Shown: piece after piece, positions 6,683 through 8,822 of the stretch | Position numbering within the stretch: the stretch's first letter is position 1 | Layout of the letters: every line of letters starts with the position of its first letter | Assembly: GCA_024641445.1 (NCBI GenBank) | Contig: JAHEDA010000088.1 | Coordinates: forward strand, 1 to 8,822 | DNA length: 8,822 bases | Direction: 5' to 3' | From: Gammaproteobacteria bacterium | GTDB lineage: Bacteria > Pseudomonadota > Gammaproteobacteria > UBA6429 > Thiohalophilaceae | Position numbers and translations under genes: made by a program | Notes under the pieces: model-generated | Seen by the model: only the letters and a program-made list of their open reading frames with translations | What the model was told of the DNA's origin: nothing | The model's database searches: none

Positions 6683-7367
6683 GCAATCTCCCCTGCTGCT
6701 TTCCAGGACCAACTGGAAACCGTTATTGCTGCTGATGTTGGTAGTTGCGGGTCTGTTGCTGGCGTTATATCAGCCTGCCAATCTGCCGGTTCTGTTTGAG
6801 ATGCTAAAGAGCCAACGCGGACACACCGGCTTCGTGTTGATCTTGCTGCTCCTGCAAACTGTTTTATATATGTTGGCCCTGCCGGGGTCCTGGGTGCTCT
6901 GGCTCACCGCGCCACTCTACACCCCCCTCCCGGCCACCCTGATACTGGTATGCGGAACAACCACTGGGGCCCTCGCTGGTTATGGTCTGAGTCTTTACCT
7001 GGGACAACCCTGGCAGGGTAGATTGCGACAAAATCGGACATTCCAGGTACTGGAACGACGGGGTGACTTCATGACCCTGTTGGCCCTGCGCATGACCCCG
7101 AGCTTTCCGCACTCTGTTATTAACTACAGTGCGGGGATATTGCGCTTACCTCTCTTCCAATTCACCCTGGCAACATTTCTGGGCCTTATTCCGAAGACCT
7201 ATCTCTATTGCTATAGCATCGACAAGGCCATGAGCCCTCAGGGTATCGTGGGAAAAAACGAATGGTACCTGTTGATATTACTTGCTGTCATCGCACTAGG
7301 ATTTCTGGGATTGCGTCTGCGTTGGATATTAAAACAATCCCATTCATCACTACCGCACTCAGACTAG
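6663..7367 (+). CDS. VTT-domain membrane protein (TVP38/TMEM64, DedA-related)
   Basis: This 234-residue integral membrane protein has about five to six hydrophobic segments: near 19-37, 56-75, 78-113, 153-182 (interrupted) and 201-221. The VTT domain covers about residues 70-188. It includes the motif LRMTPSFPHSVINYSAGI (142-159), whose Arg, Pro, Asn and Gly are conserved in the TVP38/DedA superfamily. Members are linked to lipid transport and membrane homeostasis; the precise role here is unknown. The ATG at 6663 overlaps ycgL by 20 bases but has AAGG immediately before it, with no spacing. TTG at 6675, with AAGGA 11 bases upstream, is an alternative start and would shorten the protein by four residues. 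The stop codon overlaps the stop of convergent bolA within the shared tetranucleotide CTAG (7364-7367). Confidence 0.87.
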   Translation: MVRSLPRQSPLLLSRTNWKPLLLLMLVVAGLLLALYQPANLPVLFEMLKSQRGHTGFVLILLLLQTVLYMLALPGSWVLWLTAPLYTPLPATLILVCGTTTGALAGYGLSLYLGQPWQGRLRQNRTFQVLERRGDFMTLLALRMTPSFPHSVINYSAGILRLPLFQFTLATFLGLIPKTYLYCYSIDKAMSPQGIVGKNEWYLLILLAVIALGFLGLRLRWILKQSHSSLPHSD

Positions 7368-7678
7368 GCCTTGCTACCTCCAAGGCACGGCGGTGACATC
7401 GGCGCACTTCCACTCGTCTTTTGCCATTCACCCTCTGTATAGGTATGCAAGGCCAGTGCGTGGATCTTGCCATTGAGTTCCTCGGCAAGCAGTGCGTTGA
7501 TCATGCGATGTCGTGCGATAGGCATCTTGCCCTCAAAAAGCGCAGACACCACCACAACCTTAAAGTGAGACTCGGAGCCAGCGGGCACATTATGTTGGCT
7601 ACTCTCATTCACGACGTGCAAATGCATAGGCGCCAGCCCATGTGACAATTTGGCCTCAATCTCTGTTTGCATATTCAT
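7364..7678 (-). CDS. bolA: BolA family protein
   Basis: The 104-residue product closely resembles E. coli BolA from memory, including the C-terminal part that shorter BolA-like proteins (IbaG) lack. Key stretches are QHNVPAGSESHFKVVVVS (28-45), ARHRMI (55-60), HALALHTYT (73-81) and SPPCLGG (95-101). BolA partners with monothiol glutaredoxins, sharing a [2Fe-2S] cluster, and in E. coli it also acts as a transcription factor in morphology and stress. The conserved histidines of the HALALHTYT segment supply the cluster ligand in the family. The ATG (7676-7678) has AGGA about seven bases upstream; an in-frame ATG two codons later is possible. It lies 45 bases downstream of the YgaP-like gene on the same strand, so co-transcription is likely. 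It overlaps the convergent VTT gene by four bases. Confidence 0.95.
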   Translation of the reverse strand: MNMQTEIEAKLSHGLAPMHLHVVNESSQHNVPAGSESHFKVVVVSALFEGKMPIARHRMINALLAEELNGKIHALALHTYTEGEWQKTSGSAPMSPPCLGGSKA

Positions 7679-7723
7679 GTATTTTTCCTGTAAATGTTTT
7701 TGCTTGCTTAGGGCCGCACTCGT

Positions 7724-7936
7724 TCAGGCCGAGGGAGAATTCTTGCGTGTATTTACACGCAGCACCGCATACAGGGGGCAAAAACTTATCACGCTGGTAA
7801 CCACCAGAATCGCCGCGATAATGCCCATCACAAGCGCAGCCTTACCGGGAAGCATCCCGCTCATGTAGAGCACTGCAATGACAAACACCAGCAGTAACCG
7901 GACAGTCTTATCGATATTACTCACATTCGCCTTCAT
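7724..7936 (-). CDS. YgaP-like (DUF2892) small inner-membrane protein
   Basis: The product is 70 residues with two closely spaced transmembrane segments (about 12-28 and 33-51), a layout typical of DUF2892/YgaP transmembrane-domain proteins. The family pattern is visible: N-terminal NVSNIDKTVRLLL (4-16), a short GMLPGKAAL turn (27-35), and FCPLYAVL (52-59) with cysteine C53. E. coli YgaP carries a rhodanese domain before this hairpin; here only the membrane part exists, as in many stand-alone members. Function is unknown. The frame is open 55 codons further upstream, but the extension lacks family features. The ATG at 7934-7936 has a perfect GAGGAG six bases upstream, which settles the start. 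It lies upstream of bolA on the same strand. Confidence 0.88.
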   Translation of the reverse strand: MKANVSNIDKTVRLLLVFVIAVLYMSGMLPGKAALVMGIIAAILVVTSVISFCPLYAVLRVNTRKNSPSA

Positions 7937-7942
7937 TTCACT

Positions 7943-7948
7943 CTCCTC
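7943..7948 (-). promoter_or_regulatory. Ribosome-binding site of the YgaP-like gene
   Basis: GAGGAG on the minus strand lies six bases before the ATG at 7936. It is near-ideal and decides this start against the longer open frame reaching back to 8101, which would also overlap the divergent gene at 8003. Confidence 0.8.
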
Positions 7949-7987
7949 TCTGAATACATAGCCATGAAAACACGACCGCCACTGGCA

Positions 7988-7996
7988 TGTTAATAT
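7988..7996 (+). promoter_or_regulatory. Putative extended -10 promoter of the Trp-rich small protein
   Basis: TG at 7988-7989, one base, then TAATAT (7991-7996; four of six matches to TATAAT) form an extended -10 element. No -35 element is recognisable, as allowed for this promoter type. The predicted start of transcription falls on or beside the ATG at 8003, and no Shine-Dalgarno sequence is present. The opposite strand reads TATATT in the same place and could serve the YgaP-like gene. Confidence 0.4.
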
Positions 7997-8002
7997 ACAC
8001 CA

Positions 8003-8233
8003 ATGTTCACGACTGCCGTACTCCCTGACTGGGTTCATTGGGTCGCACAGGATGCGGACGGACGCGTATGGGGATTTGAGGTGGAACCCCAGCAATACCA
8101 ATACGGTTGGTATGAGAATGAGGTCGGTCGTTACTTGCTGCTTACTATTGGAGCAGCGAATCCCGATTGGACGAGTTCATTACGGCGTCGCCAGGACTAT
8201 CTACAGAAACCTTCACTGGGCGAGCAACCTTAG
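8003..8233 (+). CDS. Small tryptophan-rich protein of unknown function
   Basis: This 76-residue soluble protein has five tryptophans (W10, W13, W23, W36, W56) and many tyrosines. The segments DWVHWVAQDADGRVWGFEVEP (9-29), GWYENEVGRY (35-44) and NPDW (53-56) read like a conserved small domain, possibly a beta-rich fold. I have a vague memory of similar hypothetical proteins in other gammaproteobacteria, but I know no family name or function. The charged tail (RRRQDY) follows. There is no signal peptide or membrane segment. The start codon has no ribosome-binding site, while a -10-like element ends six bases before it, suggesting a leaderless message. It converges on the PilZ gene with one base between the two stop codons, so it is not simply an extension of that gene's transcript. 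Confidence 0.72.
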   Translation: MFTTAVLPDWVHWVAQDADGRVWGFEVEPQQYQYGWYENEVGRYLLLTIGAANPDWTSSLRRRQDYLQKPSLGEQP

Positions 8234-8234
8234 A

Positions 8235-8537
8235 CTACCTGTTTTTGTAGAACCGGATACCCAACCGAAAAATCTGCGCCACATATTCGCGGTGAACAAT
8301 CTCGCCACGGAGGGACAGGACATTAACCTTACCGGCTGGGGCAATATTAAGTGTGAGGTGGAGAATATCGCCCACCTTGAGAGGGTAGGTCGTGGCAATA
8401 CCAATACCATGCATGGAAAAATCATAGCAGCGTGCCGCAAGCTTCTCGCCAGCATCACTCACCAGCGCAACCGGTCGGTCGAACTCAACCCGCCTCTTTG
8501 TACGACGTTCTGCTTCCATACCTGCACGCATTTCCAT
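8235..8537 (-). CDS. PilZ-domain protein, probable cyclic di-GMP receptor
   Basis: From ATG 8537 this is a 100-residue single-domain PilZ protein. Both c-di-GMP-binding signatures are present: RRxxxR as RRTKRR (residues 11-16 from this start) and (D/N)xSxxG as DFSMHG (39-44), followed by the barrel and an ending RLGIRF. Such stand-alone PilZ proteins usually relay c-di-GMP levels to motility, surface attachment or polysaccharide export; the partner cannot be read from the sequence. The frame continues upstream to a TTG at 8579 (114 residues), but that start has no good ribosome-binding site, whereas ATG 8537 has AGGG five bases upstream. In-frame ATGs at 8531 and 8519 are less well served. 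It is divergent from the gene at the right edge. Confidence 0.88.
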   Translation of the reverse strand: MEMRAGMEAERRTKRRVEFDRPVALVSDAGEKLAARCYDFSMHGIGIATTYPLKVGDILHLTLNIAPAGKVNVLSLRGEIVHREYVAQIFRLGIRFYKNR

Positions 8538-8613
8538 GCCAGCCCTGAAATCAGGACCCTCTCCCCTGAGCGAAGCCAATAGTACGGCTAGCCCCGGTAA
8601 CTTTCAATTTAAA

Positions 8614-8642
8614 AATATAACCAATTACTTATAAATCACCAA
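8614..8642 (-). promoter_or_regulatory. Putative promoter of the PilZ gene
   Basis: Reading the minus strand, TTGGTG (8642-8637; three of six matches to TTGACA) is separated by 17 bases from TATATT (8619-8614; five of six matches to TATAAT). The -35 side is two bases from the FNR-type box, so a bound regulator could influence both divergent promoters. Confidence 0.4.
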
Positions 8643-8643
8643 G

Positions 8644-8657
8644 CTGATCTGGATCAA
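8644..8657 (+). promoter_or_regulatory. FNR/ANR-type binding site, class II position
   Basis: CTGATCTGGATCAA matches the FNR consensus TTGATNNNNATCAA in nine of ten specified bases. A TAGATT hexamer at 8680-8685 (four of six matches to a -10) puts the predicted transcription start near 8692, so the box centre is at about -41.5, the classical distance for FNR-activated class II promoters. No better -35 element is present. The downstream gene is thus predicted to be induced when oxygen is low. Confidence 0.65.
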
Positions 8658-8718
8658 TTGTGCAATGTATAGCGCCGACTAGATTTTGGGGAACACAAAC
8701 AATGTGGGGGTGATATCA

Positions 8719-8822
8719 ATGCATACTGATGACAGAGATATGGGGCTCAGGGTTGGCAAGACCGTGCTAGTGCTCGTAGGCCTGATGGTCGTGCTGATTA
8801 TCATGGCGAACATTATTGCCTA
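8719..8822 (+). CDS. N-terminus of a small or larger membrane protein, probably oxygen-regulated (runs off the right edge)
   Basis: The frame begins at ATG 8719, preceded five bases upstream by GGGGGTGAT (8706-8714), which can pair with the 16S rRNA tail. Thirty-four codons are visible. The first 14 residues are polar and charged (MHTDDRDMGLRVGK), followed by one strongly hydrophobic segment (15-34, TVLVLVGLMVVLIIMANIIA). This is a typical N-in membrane anchor. The next codon begins with TA, so the protein could end here as a 34-residue single-pass peptide or continue with tyrosine; the window does not tell. An ATG at codon 8 is an alternative start. I do not recognise the product. The FNR-type promoter upstream suggests a role in micro-oxic or anaerobic respiration. 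Confidence 0.6.
   Translation, partial: MHTDDRDMGLRVGKTVLVLVGLMVVLIIMANIIA

Noticed and set aside
7937..8101. 55-codon upstream extension of the YgaP-like gene
   Set aside because: A GAGGAG ribosome-binding site six bases before ATG 7936 fixes the start, and the extension overlaps the divergent gene at 8003.
8538..8579. TTG-initiated longer form of the PilZ protein
   Set aside because: There is no good Shine-Dalgarno sequence at 8579, whereas ATG 8537 has AGGG at proper spacing. It remains possible and would add 14 residues.
8052..8582. Plus-strand frame of 176 codons
   Set aside because: It runs antisense over nearly the whole PilZ gene and out of frame with the Trp-rich gene, with no recognisable domain.
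8580..8643. Possible riboswitch in the PilZ leader region
   Set aside because: I compared it by eye with c-di-GMP-I and guanidine riboswitch patterns and found no matching conserved blocks.
8702..8713. Three-codon minimal frame ATG-TGG-GGG-TGA before the last gene
   Set aside because: It has no ribosome-binding site of its own, and its bases are better explained as the Shine-Dalgarno sequence of the gene at 8719.
1..8822. CRISPR arrays, tRNA or rRNA genes, insertion sequences, attachment sites, defence genes
   Set aside because: No regularly spaced repeats, cloverleaf-like sequences, transposase or integrase motifs, or known defence domains were seen. The APH-like motif of the kinase belongs to a widespread chromosomal family and is not evidence of a resistance gene.

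Overview
The window is a compact stretch of chromosome from a gammaproteobacterium. The family mix supports this: Hsp15/HslR, a YcgL-domain protein, a canonical BolA and a DauA-type SulP permease all resemble the E. coli proteins closely from memory, and the DNA has moderate GC. I see no rRNA, tRNA, CRISPR array, transposase or phage gene. It reads as ordinary backbone rather than a mobile island.

Layout, left to right. Positions 1-1773 are all on the minus strand: the first 97 codons of a secreted protein of unknown function, a thioredoxin with a clear intrinsic terminator, a Nudix hydrolase, and hslR just upstream of it in an apparent two-gene operon. From about 1885 to 4517 the plus strand carries a two-gene operon: a fused aminoglycoside-phosphotransferase-like/P-loop kinase, then glcE (glycolate oxidase FAD subunit), joined by an ATGA overlap. 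Minus-strand dauA (4544-6286) converges on glcE. It is divergent from the plus-strand pair ycgL and a VTT/TVP38-type membrane protein (6422-7367), which overlap. The VTT gene converges on minus-strand bolA, and the two stop codons share one CTAG. Upstream of bolA on the same strand is a 70-residue YgaP-like (DUF2892) membrane protein. Next come a small tryptophan-rich plus-strand protein (8003-8233) and a converging PilZ-domain protein. The right edge holds an FNR/ANR-type box in class II position before the beginning of a membrane protein.

The genes are mainly housekeeping and stress functions: redox (thioredoxin, BolA), nucleotide hydrolysis (Nudix), ribosome rescue (Hsp15), anion or dicarboxylate transport (DauA), glycolate oxidation (GlcE) and probable c-di-GMP sensing (PilZ). 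The points most worth a second look are glcE without glcD or glcF beside it, two genes whose -10 elements sit 6-7 bases before the ATG with no Shine-Dalgarno sequence (candidate leaderless mRNAs), the FNR-type promoter at the right edge, and the small Trp-rich protein. I found no clear sign of a new multi-gene defence or mobile system.
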